Assembly (NCBI GenBank): GCA_020628095.1
Contig: JAHDFP010000003.1
Location: 124,001 to 188,000 of the forward strand
Reading direction: 5' to 3'
Source: Saprospiraceae bacterium
GTDB lineage: Bacteria > Bacteroidota > Bacteroidia > Chitinophagales > Saprospiraceae
Length of the DNA: 64,000 nt
The notes below the pieces were generated by a model that had not been told where the DNA came from, did no database searches, and worked only from the letters and a program-made list of their open reading frames with translations. Shown here in pieces: positions 9,865 to 18,068 of the stretch (position 1 is the first letter of the stretch; every line of letters starts with the position of its first letter). The position numbers and the translations under genes were made by a program.

Positions 9865-10767
9865 CTAAAAGAAAATCGATTGTGCTTCTCTGTACGTATT
9901 GGCATGCGCATCTATGATATCGCTTATTTTTTCGGAGTAGCCTCCTCCCATAACTACCACCACTGGTATATTGTTCTGATGGCATTGCGATAATACGAAA
10001 TGATCTCTTCTTTTACATCCCTCTTTACTGATAGAAAGACGACCCAGTTTGTCCGTTGCAAGTATATCCACACCCGATTGATAAAATATGATATCAGGTT
10101 CTGTCTTATCTATGATTTTTGGCAAGTGCTCATATAATAATCCTAAGTAGGCTTGGTCTTCTATTTTATCGGGTACGCCAATATCCATGTCTGATGATTC
10201 TTTTCTTACGGGATAATTTTTAGCACCGTGCATACTGAATGTAAAGACTCGATCATCATCTTTGAATATATTGGCATTACCATTACCCTGGTGGACATCG
10301 AGATCGACGAACAAGATTTTATCCACCAAGTTATTTTGCAGCAGCAGGTTAGAAGCAATCGCCATATCATTGAAGACACAAAATCCTTCGCCATGATCTG
10401 CATAGGCATGATGCGTGCCACCGGCTATATTCATGCTTACGCCATGTTGCATGGCATATAGCGCACACTCGTAAGTGCCATGTGATATATACTTACCTCT
10501 TTCTATTAAATCTTTTCTTACAGGAAACCCTATGTTTCTTTCTTCTTTTCGTGAAAGCGTAAGTGCTTCCAGTTTGCCCAGGTATTCTTCTGTGTGAGTC
10601 AGGAGTATTTGTTGGCGAGTCAGTTGTTTTGGAGTGAAAAAATTTTCATTTGTAATTGTTCCTTCATAAAGTAATTGCTCTGGTAGTAATTCATATTTGA
10701 TCATCGGAAATCGATGACCCTCGGGTAAAGTGTATTTGTAGATCGGAGAATAGGCAATTTTGAGCAA
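9865..10767 (-). CDS. Histone deacetylase-family (HDAC/AcuC/Aph superfamily) hydrolase
   Basis: Zn-dependent amidohydrolase of the arginase/deacetylase fold, 300 residues, a typical size for stand-alone bacterial members. Visible motifs: GGTHHA (His119-His120, active-site His pair), DLDVHQGNG (Asp157 and His159 as predicted metal ligands), FSMHG, SGVD (Asp234, third ligand), and GGGYS. No signal peptide, so cytoplasmic. The substrate cannot be read from the sequence; family members act on acetylated lysine, acetylpolyamines or other acyl amides. It sits 7 bases after the LRR/TonB-C gene and directly abuts priA (stop and start codons adjacent), so expression is probably coupled to both. Confidence 0.9.
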   Translation of the reverse strand: MLKIAYSPIYKYTLPEGHRFPMIKYELLPEQLLYEGTITNENFFTPKQLTRQQILLTHTEEYLGKLEALTLSRKEERNIGFPVRKDLIERGKYISHGTYECALYAMQHGVSMNIAGGTHHAYADHGEGFCVFNDMAIASNLLLQNNLVDKILFVDLDVHQGNGNANIFKDDDRVFTFSMHGAKNYPVRKESSDMDIGVPDKIEDQAYLGLLYEHLPKIIDKTEPDIIFYQSGVDILATDKLGRLSISKEGCKRRDHFVLSQCHQNNIPVVVVMGGGYSEKISDIIDAHANTYREAQSIFF

Positions 10768-10774
10768 TCTTGTA

Positions 10775-11719
10775 TCAGTTTAATCTGAAATGTATAGGCA
10801 TCGTGAAAAGTACGTCTACATCCTTTCCATCTTTTTGCCCAGGTGTCCATGGTTGACAAGTATAATTCATTCTGTTTACAACCCATAGTGCCGTATTTCC
10901 CAATCTACCCCCTGGATTCTTTACAACCTTGGCATGAGCAATTTCTCCATTTGATTGTACCATGAATTGCACATAAGCTTTTCCTTGGATGTTATTATTT
11001 CGTTCGTAATACGGATATACTAAATTGGATTGAACAAAACGAAGTAGCTGCGTCTCGGCGCATGTTTTTAGTTCGAGGTATTCTAGGTTTTTCTCTTCGC
11101 AGCCGGGGAAAAGAGGCATGCGTTCGGCTGGCTTCTTCTTTTCATTGTTTTGTGGCAATACCTTATTATCATTGACCGTGTCATGGACGAATATACTATC
11201 TGGGTGCCTGCAAGATTTTACGTTGATCTGATTGGTAATGCTCAATAATCGATGTAGTTTCTTATTGTTTGATGCTATACTATTTTTAGAGAGATTTATA
11301 GTTACTCTTCTGCCCGTTTTAATTAAGTCCACTGGTAAAGGAGCCTCTAAGAAGTTACCAGCTAAGTTAATAGTTTTGATTTTTTTCAAATTTTCTACAC
11401 CTGGTGGAATAGTGCCTTGTAAATAGTTATAAGAAAGGTTGATGTGCTCTATCCTATGCAATCGAAAAAGACTAGCAGGTATAACTCCGTTCAGATTACA
11501 GAATTCAAAGTCAAGAGCAATAACCTGATTATTCTCATCGCAGAAAACATACTCACTATTGCAAGCCTGCTCTATATTGTTGAAAACAGGGATGTGCTTG
11601 TTTTTATATTCTCCTACCAATGTGTCGATGATTCCATTGAGCAGTTCTACCTGACCAGTAGTTTGCGCTAAGGAAATGTGGCTAATAAGAAATAGAACTA
11701 ATAGGCTAATGATTTTCAA
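10775..11719 (-). CDS. Secreted leucine-rich-repeat protein with TonB C-terminal-like domain
   Basis: The 314-residue product begins with a Sec signal peptide (MKIISLLVLFLISHISLAQ). Residues ~60-140 form about three to four short LRRs of plant-like type (LNGVIPASLFRL, INLSYNYLQGTIPPGV, INLAGNFLEAPLP). After a polar linker (NNEKKKPAERMPLFPGCEE) the C-terminus resembles a TonB_C domain: AYVQFMVQSNGEIAHAKVVKNPGG...ALWVVNRM...WTPGQKDGKDVDVLFTMPI. It has no proline-rich spacer and no uncleaved anchor, so it is unlikely to be a classical energy transducer; periplasmic or envelope location is inferred. Lies 11 bases after the crotonase gene in the same operon. Confidence 0.75.
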   Translation of the reverse strand: MKIISLLVLFLISHISLAQTTGQVELLNGIIDTLVGEYKNKHIPVFNNIEQACNSEYVFCDENNQVIALDFEFCNLNGVIPASLFRLHRIEHINLSYNYLQGTIPPGVENLKKIKTINLAGNFLEAPLPVDLIKTGRRVTINLSKNSIASNNKKLHRLLSITNQINVKSCRHPDSIFVHDTVNDNKVLPQNNEKKKPAERMPLFPGCEEKNLEYLELKTCAETQLLRFVQSNLVYPYYERNNNIQGKAYVQFMVQSNGEIAHAKVVKNPGGRLGNTALWVVNRMNYTCQPWTPGQKDGKDVDVLFTMPIHFRLN

Positions 11720-11730
11720 GGTACTTGTTT

Positions 11731-12498
11731 TTAATTGTTCAGAAATTTTGAAATCGTCTCTTTAGAAAATTTTGACAATACCAATTTGCCACTTGTCTCA
11801 GCACGAGATTCTAGCAACCCATACCATTTCTCTGTTCCTTCCCAGAAAATTCGTTTTAGTCCTGATAGGGCTTCTGGATTCATGGCTTTGGTTATGGAAA
11901 TGAAGTCACTTATTTTTTCATCCATTTCTTTTACATCCTCATAGACTTCCTGATAAAGACCTTTTTCTTTGGCCCATTGTGCATTTTGCCATCTCGTCGC
12001 ATCTATGGCCATCTGACTAAAAGCGGATAGACCAACTTTTCTTTGTACAACAGGCCCTATGACGAATGGTCCTATGCCAACGGCAAGTTCGCTGAGCCTT
12101 ACTGATGCCCATTTACTAGCGAAGCAATAATCACAAGCCGATGCCAATCCGACACCACCACCTACAGTCTTTCCCTGAACCCTCCCTATGACTATCTTTC
12201 CGCATGTCCTTATAGCATTAATTACATTGGCGAATCCCATAAAAAAGGTCTTGCCTTGAGTCTTGTTCTCTATACTGACGAGTTCGTCAAAGCTTGCTCC
12301 AGCACAAAAAGTTCTATCGCCTGCGCTTTTTAGTAGTATCAATATCACATTTTCATCTGCTCCATGTGTTGTAATCTCAGATGATAACTGAGACAGAAGA
12401 TTAGAAGGTAAAGAGTTATGTGAGGGATGATAAAATTCTATCGTCGCTATCTGGTCTACAATCTCTGATTTGATATATCCTTGGAGGGTTTTGTCCAT
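11731..12498 (-). CDS. Enoyl-CoA hydratase/isomerase (crotonase) family protein
   Basis: A 255-residue crotonase-fold protein; members act on acyl-CoA thioesters through an oxyanion hole. The two oxyanion-hole segments are visible as FCAGAS (residues 64-69) and GGGVGLA (113-119). The second catalytic Glu of true hydratases matches Glu137 (LSEL), but the position of the first (GGGxE in classical hydratases) is Gly117, so simple enoyl-CoA hydration is uncertain; an isomerase, methylglutaconyl-CoA-hydratase-like or other role is possible. First gene of the minus-strand group that runs into priA; the ATG at 12498 is the only well-placed start. Confidence 0.85.
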   Translation of the reverse strand: MDKTLQGYIKSEIVDQIATIEFYHPSHNSLPSNLLSQLSSEITTHGADENVILILLKSAGDRTFCAGASFDELVSIENKTQGKTFFMGFANVINAIRTCGKIVIGRVQGKTVGGGVGLASACDYCFASKWASVRLSELAVGIGPFVIGPVVQRKVGLSAFSQMAIDATRWQNAQWAKEKGLYQEVYEDVKEMDEKISDFISITKAMNPEALSGLKRIFWEGTEKWYGLLESRAETSGKLVLSKFSKETISKFLNN

Positions 12499-12627
12499 AA
12501 GTTTCTATTTGTTATACAAAGGTCTAATTTTGCACCTTATAAAGATGGCTTTAATTATATTTAATTATCGAGCATGGCTCGCTTTTGACATAACATTAAG
12601 GCGTAGTATATTAACCTAAAGGCGTAA

Positions 12628-13626
12628 ATGGCGGAAAAGAACTTTGTAGATTATGTAAAAATATGCTGTCGCTCTGGCGCTGGGGGTTCTGGTTCGGTGC
12701 ATTTTTTTAGGGATAATATGAATCCCAAAGGAGGTCCCGATGGGGGAGACGGAGGACGTGGCGGTCACATTATACTCAGAGGGAATGAACAACTCTGGAC
12801 ATTATTACCACTTAAGTACAGAAAGCATGTTATAGCACAGCCCGGTGTCAACGGCAGTAGTGCTAATAAGACAGGGCCGCAGGGTAAGGATGTTATCCTT
12901 GAGGTACCATTAGGCACAGTGGCTAAAGATGCAGAGACGGGAGAGGTGATGTACGAAATCACCGAGGATCAGGAAGAGAAAATTTTGGTCTCTGGTGGGC
13001 GTGGTGGATTAGGCAATACACATTTTAAGTCTTCCACTAATCAATCGCCCAGATATGCACAGCCGGGAGAACCAGGCAAAGAAGAATGGAAAATACTAGA
13101 GCTCAAGGTACTGGCCGATGTAGGACTAGTGGGTTTTCCCAATGCAGGTAAGTCTACCTTACTCTCCGTTGTCACCGCCGCCAAACCTAAGATTGCCTCC
13201 TACGCTTTTACCACTTTAATCCCTAATCTGGGTATAGTCAAGTATCGTGATCATCGATCATTTATCATGGCGGATATTCCTGGGATAATCGAAGGCGCAC
13301 ATCAGGGAAGAGGACTGGGAATTAGATTTTTGAAACATATAGAGCGCAATGCCTTGTTGTTATTTATGATTTCTGCGGAGGCGGAAAATATTACTGAGAC
13401 CTACAAGATATTGTGCCAAGAGTTAGAGAATTATAATCAAGAACTGATGGATAAGCCAAGACTTTTAGCCATCACCAAAGCGGACTTACTGGATGAAGAG
13501 CTTAAGAATCTTATAGAAGAAGAGTTAGACTTAGATATTCCATATCTATTTATTTCCTCCGTGGCTAATCTCGGTATTCAAGAACTTAAAGATCGGATTT
13601 GGTCTTCTCTTAATAAGTCTTTCTAA
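12628..13626 (+). CDS. obg: Obg/CgtA GTPase
   Basis: Essential ribosome-associated GTPase of late 50S assembly and stress signalling. The glycine-rich Obg domain covers residues 1-160 ([12 protein letters not shown]). The G domain shows G1 GFPNAGKST (169-177), G3 DIPG (216-219), G4 TKAD (283-286, where NKxD is usual) and G5 SSVAN. The protein stops at 332 residues without the extra C-terminal OCT extension of Firmicutes, as usual for Bacteroidota. Divergent from the crotonase gene. Its stop overlaps the convergent truC stop by a few bases. Confidence 0.96.
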   Translation: MAEKNFVDYVKICCRSGAGGSGSVHFFRDNMNPKGGPDGGDGGRGGHIILRGNEQLWTLLPLKYRKHVIAQPGVNGSSANKTGPQGKDVILEVPLGTVAKDAETGEVMYEITEDQEEKILVSGGRGGLGNTHFKSSTNQSPRYAQPGEPGKEEWKILELKVLADVGLVGFPNAGKSTLLSVVTAAKPKIASYAFTTLIPNLGIVKYRDHRSFIMADIPGIIEGAHQGRGLGIRFLKHIERNALLLFMISAEAENITETYKILCQELENYNQELMDKPRLLAITKADLLDEELKNLIEEELDLDIPYLFISSVANLGIQELKDRIWSSLNKSF

Positions 13627-14294
13627 CCCTTCCTTAGATATTTTAGTGCGTTGCTAAATTGCTGGCTGCATGGCGATTTGATTAATACCTTCTGACCATT
13701 AAGCATAAAAGAAAGTTCTGTGGCACATAACATCATCTCTTGCATGCCTATGACTTCCTTCCATAGTTTATTTTGTTTATTACAGCCGTGAGGTCTATCT
13801 CCTATAATGGGGTGTCTTATGTGCGCGAGATGCTTTCTCAACTGATGAAATCTTCCAGTCTTTGGTGCGAGAGAAACTAAACTATATCTGGAAGTATCAT
13901 ATTTATGAGATGGTAAGTTGATCTCTAATCGCTCTATTCTTTTTATATGGGTTATAGCTTCTTGAGATTTTCCATTATTACTAAGGGGGTAGTCGATGAT
14001 TAATTCATCTGGTGTATGGCCTCGGACTATGGCCTTATATGTTTTATTGACTTCTTGTGATCTGAAGAGTGACTGGACAAGTTTGTTAGTCTCAGAATTT
14101 TTTGCGAAAAGAAGAACACCAGATGTTTTTCGATCCAGTCGATGAGTGGGAAAGACGCGTTGACCGATTTGATTTCTCAATGTTTGCAAAGCATACTCCT
14201 TAGCATCTTTTGCTATGGATGTTTTGTGGACAAGTAAGCCATGCGGCTTAGTGATGGCAATTAGGTCTTCGTCCTCATATAAGACCTCTAGTAT
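13623..14294 (-). CDS. truC: tRNA pseudouridine synthase, TruC/RluA type (no canonical start codon)
   Basis: RluA-family pseudouridine synthase with the catalytic motif [12 protein letters not shown] (Asp is the nucleophile) and the C-terminal [22 protein letters not shown] block typical of TruC, which modifies U65 of tRNA. The ORF track starts at a TTG (14189), but the same frame continues upstream with clearly conserved sequence, [25 protein letters not shown], back to the stop codon of the cupin gene (14316-14318). Between that stop and 14189 there is no ATG, GTG or TTG in frame. I place the start at ATA (14292-14294), which corresponds to the initiator Met of E. coli TruC as I recall it (MLEILYQDE); CTG at 14307-14309 is the alternative. 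It follows the cupin gene in the same frame. Confidence 0.85.
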   Translation of the reverse strand: MLEVLYEDEDLIAITKPHGLLVHKTSIAKDAKEYALQTLRNQIGQRVFPTHRLDRKTSGVLLFAKNSETNKLVQSLFRSQEVNKTYKAIVRGHTPDELIIDYPLSNNGKSQEAITHIKRIERLEINLPSHKYDTSRYSLVSLAPKTGRFHQLRKHLAHIRHPIIGDRPHGCNKQNKLWKEVIGMQEMMLCATELSFMLNGQKVLIKSPCSQQFSNALKYLRKG

Positions 14295-14315
14295 AGTCTT
14301 GGGTCTCAGTTGGAT

Positions 14316-14675
14316 TTATATTTTATCAAGAGTATGGGCTGTCAGAGGTGTTTCGATTTCTCCTGTATGTTTAGTGACAGCTGGCTCAAATAACATTAAC
14401 CATACCTCTTCTTCAGCAATGGGCTTATGGTCGACACCCTTGGGAATAATGGTCATATCTCCTTCTCGGAGAACCAATGTTTCTGTTTTGGTTTCGATCT
14501 TCAGTGTGCCCTTGATGATATAAAATAGCTCGTCTTCATCCTTGTGATTATGCCAGACGAATTCACCTTTTACTTTGGCAATTTTGACTTGTTGATTATT
14601 GAGCTCTCCTATAATCTTAGGTGTCCAATGCTCTGAGAATAGGTCAAACTTATCTTTGACGTTGATTACATTCAT
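14316..14675 (-). CDS. Small cupin-domain protein
   Basis: Single-domain cupin of 119-124 residues. The beta-barrel metal motif is visible as VWHNHKDEDELFYIIKGTLKIE (H-x-H, E, G) and a second motif PKGVDHKP. Such proteins are small metal-dependent enzymes or ligand-binding barrels; the substrate is unknown. I prefer the Met at 14675 (MNVINVKDKF) over 14690 because the fold begins there. The stop codon is in frame with, and immediately upstream of, the truC coding sequence, so truC translation may depend on this gene. Confidence 0.85.
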   Translation of the reverse strand: MNVINVKDKFDLFSEHWTPKIIGELNNQQVKIAKVKGEFVWHNHKDEDELFYIIKGTLKIETKTETLVLREGDMTIIPKGVDHKPIAEEEVWLMLFEPAVTKHTGEIETPLTAHTLDKI

Positions 14676-14700
14676 GGTAGAAAGATACATCCTTATGGAT

Positions 14701-14730
14701 AAAAAAAAGCCCTACTCCTATGAGCAGGGC
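14701..14730 (-). terminator. Terminator of the 14758-15405 outer-membrane gene
   Basis: On the minus strand GCCCTGCTC-ATAG-GAGTAGGGC (9-bp stem with one G-U pair) is followed by eight T residues. It separates the barrel-protein gene from the cupin gene. Confidence 0.85.
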
Positions 14731-14757
14731 CTTCGATAAACTTAGAAATCCTTATTC

Positions 14758-15405
14758 TTATAAAAATATGCCGATGCTAAGGCTAAATGCATTGGCACTC
14801 GATTGTAACTTGAGTGGTTGGCCTAGATACTTGTAGTTATTCCCTATACGGTTAAATGAGACTTCTCTTTTAAGGTCGATATGGAAATGCTTGTTGACAA
14901 TATATCCTACCAAAAACTGAAACCCCATGTTGAGTTTAGGATCAGTCGAACTTATAGATTCTGTTTGTGCTAGAGAGTTCTCAGAATTTAACCTGAAGTT
15001 AAATATGGGACCTCCACCTATTTTAAAATTTGATACCTTCAGTCCTGCGGCTAGGGGAATGCTCAGGTCTGTATGCTGGTATGAAAATTCGCTTACGGCT
15101 TCATTTCTTTTAAGAGATTCCATGACATCTTCTAGTTCAAAATTGTGTTTTGACTTCTTATATAATAGCTCAGAAGAGAAGAACACTTTTTCATTTTCGT
15201 CATGGACCATAAGGCCATAGGACACTTGATTGGAGCTAGATGTATAGTTGAGATTAAGCATTTCTAAGGGCTCTACATTGGTTAATTCCTTAGAAGTTTC
15301 TGCAGCAGTAATCTGAGAAAAAGAGCCTCTAATACCTATTTGGATTTGTGCTTGTGCTGTTTGGATTAGGCATACCAATACTACTAGGACTAATGTGTTT
15401 TTCAT
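14758..15405 (-). CDS. Outer-membrane beta-barrel protein (PorT-like / OMP_b-brl family)
   Basis: A 215-residue protein with a Sec signal peptide (MKNTLVLVVLVCLIQTAQAQ) and a body of alternating hydrophobic and polar strands: IQIGIRGSFSQI, VSYGLMVHDENEKVFFSSELLY, IPLAAGLKVSNFKIGGGPIFNFRL, MGFQFLVGYIVN. It ends in FSLSIGIFL, a hydrophobic C-terminal strand typical of outer-membrane barrels. It resembles the small barrels of unknown function abundant in Bacteroidota; specific function not recognised. Monocistronic, with its own terminator. Confidence 0.75.
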   Translation of the reverse strand: MKNTLVLVVLVCLIQTAQAQIQIGIRGSFSQITAAETSKELTNVEPLEMLNLNYTSSSNQVSYGLMVHDENEKVFFSSELLYKKSKHNFELEDVMESLKRNEAVSEFSYQHTDLSIPLAAGLKVSNFKIGGGPIFNFRLNSENSLAQTESISSTDPKLNMGFQFLVGYIVNKHFHIDLKREVSFNRIGNNYKYLGQPLKLQSSANAFSLSIGIFL

Positions 15406-15704
15406 AGTTCTACGACTTATTAGATTAAGAAAAATTGAATGTTAACTGAAGTATAGGTGAGCCTTATATTGATTGTTTTAGATTGCTACCTTATAACTTC
15501 TTTGGGTGTCGGATTATTATATCCTTCTAAAAAACTTTCAACTATATAATGCGAAATAGTCTTGGAGTGCTGCGATGGGGCCGCAGATTTTTTTTTTTAA
15601 CGAAGTCTTTGAGTTTACTAGTGCCGAGAAGAGATTGGAATAATGGATAACCCAAAGCCAAATCTGCATATTGCGTATTTTGAAAAAACTTTATACATTT
15701 ATAT

Positions 15705-16034
15705 ATGAAAGTTAATCTGGTGAAATGGATTAATATATTAGAAACAATCAGAAATGATAAGGAGATGCTTAATGCCTTTGTCAAGTTCTATGAGAAGCTT
15801 GGCAGCGTAACTTGGGAAAAACCAAATGATATATTAAACACATTCAATTCTGCGGATATCATTAGGTGTAAAAGTTCTAACAGAATTATATTCAATATTG
15901 GTGGGAATAAATACAGATTGATTACAGGTTATTTTTTTGGGCGAAAGATTATCAATTTATATGTCAAGTTTGTAGGAACTCATAAACAGTATGACAAGAT
16001 TGACGTATGTGAAGTTAATATGTTTAAGAAATGA
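15705..16034 (+). CDS. higB: HigB-type mRNA interferase toxin
   Basis: A 109-residue RelE-superfamily toxin of the HigB type that cleaves mRNA. Diagnostic features: WEKPNDI, IFNIGGNKYRLI and FVGTHKQYDKID near the C-terminus. The order toxin first, antitoxin second is the hallmark of higBA loci. The stop overlaps the start of the antitoxin gene (ATGA), giving translational coupling. About 300 bases of gene-free DNA lie upstream. A decayed relative is found at 31543-31617. Confidence 0.9.
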   Translation: MKVNLVKWINILETIRNDKEMLNAFVKFYEKLGSVTWEKPNDILNTFNSADIIRCKSSNRIIFNIGGNKYRLITGYFFGRKIINLYVKFVGTHKQYDKIDVCEVNMFKK

Positions 16035-16420
16035 GAAGATTAAGTCACACCATAATTAAAGATAGAACACAATACGATGAATATTGTGATCAACTAGAAG
16101 GATTAACTGAAAATTATCAAAGTGAAAATGATGATGAAATTGAATTACTTTCTTTTCTGATTCAGAAGTACAATGATGAGCAGACCGAAAAATATTTATT
16201 AGGTCTTGATCCAGTTGAACTGCTTATAGATTTGATATCTGAGAATAATATCAACCAAAAAGAACTAGCTCTTAGAATTGGGGTTTCTCCTCAATTGATT
16301 AATGATATAATTAAATACAGAAGAGAAATAACTAAGAATATCGCTCTTAAATTAGGATCTGAATTTAAATTAAAATTCTATGCTTTTCTAAAGCCTTATG
16401 AACTCAAGAAAGATAGTTGA
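16031..16420 (+). CDS. higA: HigA-type antitoxin with C-terminal helix-turn-helix
   Basis: A 129-residue antitoxin. The N-terminal part (residues 1-65) is acidic and presumably binds the toxin. The C-terminal half is a Cro/C1-type HTH: NNINQKELALRIGVSPQLINDIIKYRREITKNIALKLGSEF. By family analogy it represses its own operon. It overlaps higB by 4 bases and ends 3 bases before the convergent dnaA stop. A paralogue lies at 31625-32020. Confidence 0.9.
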   Translation: MRRLSHTIIKDRTQYDEYCDQLEGLTENYQSENDDEIELLSFLIQKYNDEQTEKYLLGLDPVELLIDLISENNINQKELALRIGVSPQLINDIIKYRREITKNIALKLGSEFKLKFYAFLKPYELKKDS

Positions 16421-16423
16421 TTA

Positions 16424-17800
16424 CTAAACCATCAAACTAAATTCCACCTTCTTCTCCAGCTCGGAGACAAGACCTTTAAATTCTGTATCTGTATCTATTA
16501 GATTTTTAATAGTATTAATAGAATATAGAACAGTACTGTGATCTTTTCCACCAAAATTAGCACCTATCGACTTAAGCGAACTGCTGGTGTAATGCTTAGC
16601 GAGATACATGGACAATTGTCTTGCCACGACGACAGGTCTTTTTCTAGTATTGGTACTTAGTTTTTCTATCGGTACTTGCAGGTGGTCCGCAACCAGTTTG
16701 GCAATATTCTGGACTGATATACCTTTAGTCTCTTGAGTAACGAATTTTTGAATAACACTTTTCGCTAGTTCTAGGTCAATGACTTTGTCATTAAGATTGG
16801 CCTGAGCGAGCAGTGATATGATGACACCTTCTAGTTCTCGGATATTGTTTTTGATATTGAAGCAGATGTATTCCATCACATTTTTAGGAATCTTATCTAC
16901 ATCGCTACCCAGTTTTTCTTGCATGATGGCAAGTCTGGTTTCCAGATCGGGCGCTTTGACATCCGTGACGAGTCCCCAATTAAATCTACTGATCAATCTA
17001 TCCTTGATTCCTTCTAGATCTTTAGGAGGTCGGTCACAGGTTAATATGATTTGCTTATCCGTTTGCTGTAATTGGTTGAATATATTGAAAAGTATATCCT
17101 GAGTTTTTTCACGTCCTGACAAGAACTGAATGTCATCTATGATAAGTGTGTCTAAAATCTTGTAGAAGTTAATAAGGTCATCAATACTGCCATTTTTGAT
17201 GGCATTGACGATTTGAGTGGTGAATGTCTCTGTTGTCAGATAGACTACGTTATGATCTGGCTCTCTTTTCTTTATCTCGTTACCGATAGCATGCGCTAGG
17301 TGTGTCTTACCTAATCCGACGCCGCCAAAAATAATCAATGGATTAAAAGCGGTCTTTCCGGGCTTATTACTTACAGATACACCAGCCGATCTACCTAGTC
17401 TGTTACAATCGCCTTCTATATAATTACTAAAAGTATATTTCGGATTGAGATTGGAGGTAATGGCGACTTTCTTGAGGCCTGGAATAACGAAAGGATTTTT
17501 TATATCCTTAGACGAAAAGTCTGTTCTGGATTTGTTTTGATTAAGGTTGTCTACTAATATTTTATATTCTAACTGCCCCTTAGGTCCTAGTACTTGATAG
17601 ATGGATCTTTTGAGTATGTTGAGATAGTGCTCTTCTATATAATCATAGAAGAATTTATTAGGAACCTGAATGGTTAAAATCGGTTGTTCATATTTAATGG
17701 CCTTGATGGGCTTAAACCATGTGTTATAACTTTTTTCTTGGACGTTTTCTTTTATTATTGTGAGACACTTTTCCCACATAGATTCACAAGATTCTATCAT
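16424..17800 (-). CDS. dnaA: Chromosomal replication initiator DnaA
   Basis: 458 residues. Domain I begins ESCESMWEKCLTIIKENVQEKSYNTWFKPIKAI; domain III has Walker A GGVGLGKTH (159-167) and Walker B LIIDDIQFL; domain IV carries the DNA-binding signature GGKDHSTVLYSINTI. The ORF track uses TTG at 17803, but the next codon is ATG and matches the usual Bacteroidota DnaA start, so I use 17800. I see no consensus DnaA boxes (TTATCCACA) in the adjacent intergenic DNA, so oriC may lie elsewhere. Confidence 0.97.
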   Translation of the reverse strand: MIESCESMWEKCLTIIKENVQEKSYNTWFKPIKAIKYEQPILTIQVPNKFFYDYIEEHYLNILKRSIYQVLGPKGQLEYKILVDNLNQNKSRTDFSSKDIKNPFVIPGLKKVAITSNLNPKYTFSNYIEGDCNRLGRSAGVSVSNKPGKTAFNPLIIFGGVGLGKTHLAHAIGNEIKKREPDHNVVYLTTETFTTQIVNAIKNGSIDDLINFYKILDTLIIDDIQFLSGREKTQDILFNIFNQLQQTDKQIILTCDRPPKDLEGIKDRLISRFNWGLVTDVKAPDLETRLAIMQEKLGSDVDKIPKNVMEYICFNIKNNIRELEGVIISLLAQANLNDKVIDLELAKSVIQKFVTQETKGISVQNIAKLVADHLQVPIEKLSTNTRKRPVVVARQLSMYLAKHYTSSSLKSIGANFGGKDHSTVLYSINTIKNLIDTDTEFKGLVSELEKKVEFSLMV

Positions 17801-18068
17801 CAAAACTACTGTTTAAATAAAGTTATTAAACTAACAGACTCAGAAACCGGTTATTAAGAATCTGGTTTATGGTTTTTTGGTTGTGTTTGGTTTTTCAGGA
17901 CGATTTTTATCATTCAGGGTCAGCAAATATTGAAAAAAAATACTGATTCGTCAAATGAGAATTGATGAATTTTTGGGTCTTTTATAAATAGTAAAAATGA
18001 AAATATTTAATGTCTTAGAAATCAGAATCAATGCCTAAAAGCCCCTGAAAAATAGGGTCATTTTTTCT
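17801..18068. other. Intergenic DNA upstream of dnaA, no recognised element
   Basis: 268 bases of AT-rich DNA between dnaA and the metallophosphatase gene, both on the minus strand. It must carry the dnaA promoter. I find no perfect 9-mer DnaA box and no convincing terminator; cccctgaaaaataggg (near 18039) has too short a stem. Confidence 0.5.

Noticed and set aside
12571-12583. Inverted repeat cgagc-atg-gctcg upstream of obg
   Set aside because: A 5-bp stem without a T-tract or known regulator context is too weak to call.
15542-15784. 80-codon minus ORF upstream of higB
   Set aside because: It overlaps the start of the well-supported higB gene, has odd composition and a long T/Lys-rich run; the 15406-15704 stretch otherwise shows nothing I can name.
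17801-17808. TAGTTTTG (-7-like box) on the minus strand at dnaA
   Set aside because: It touches the ATG, so transcription from it would begin inside the coding sequence.
17801-18068. Possible oriC next to dnaA
   Set aside because: No consensus DnaA boxes or obvious unwinding repeats were found; AT-richness alone is not enough.
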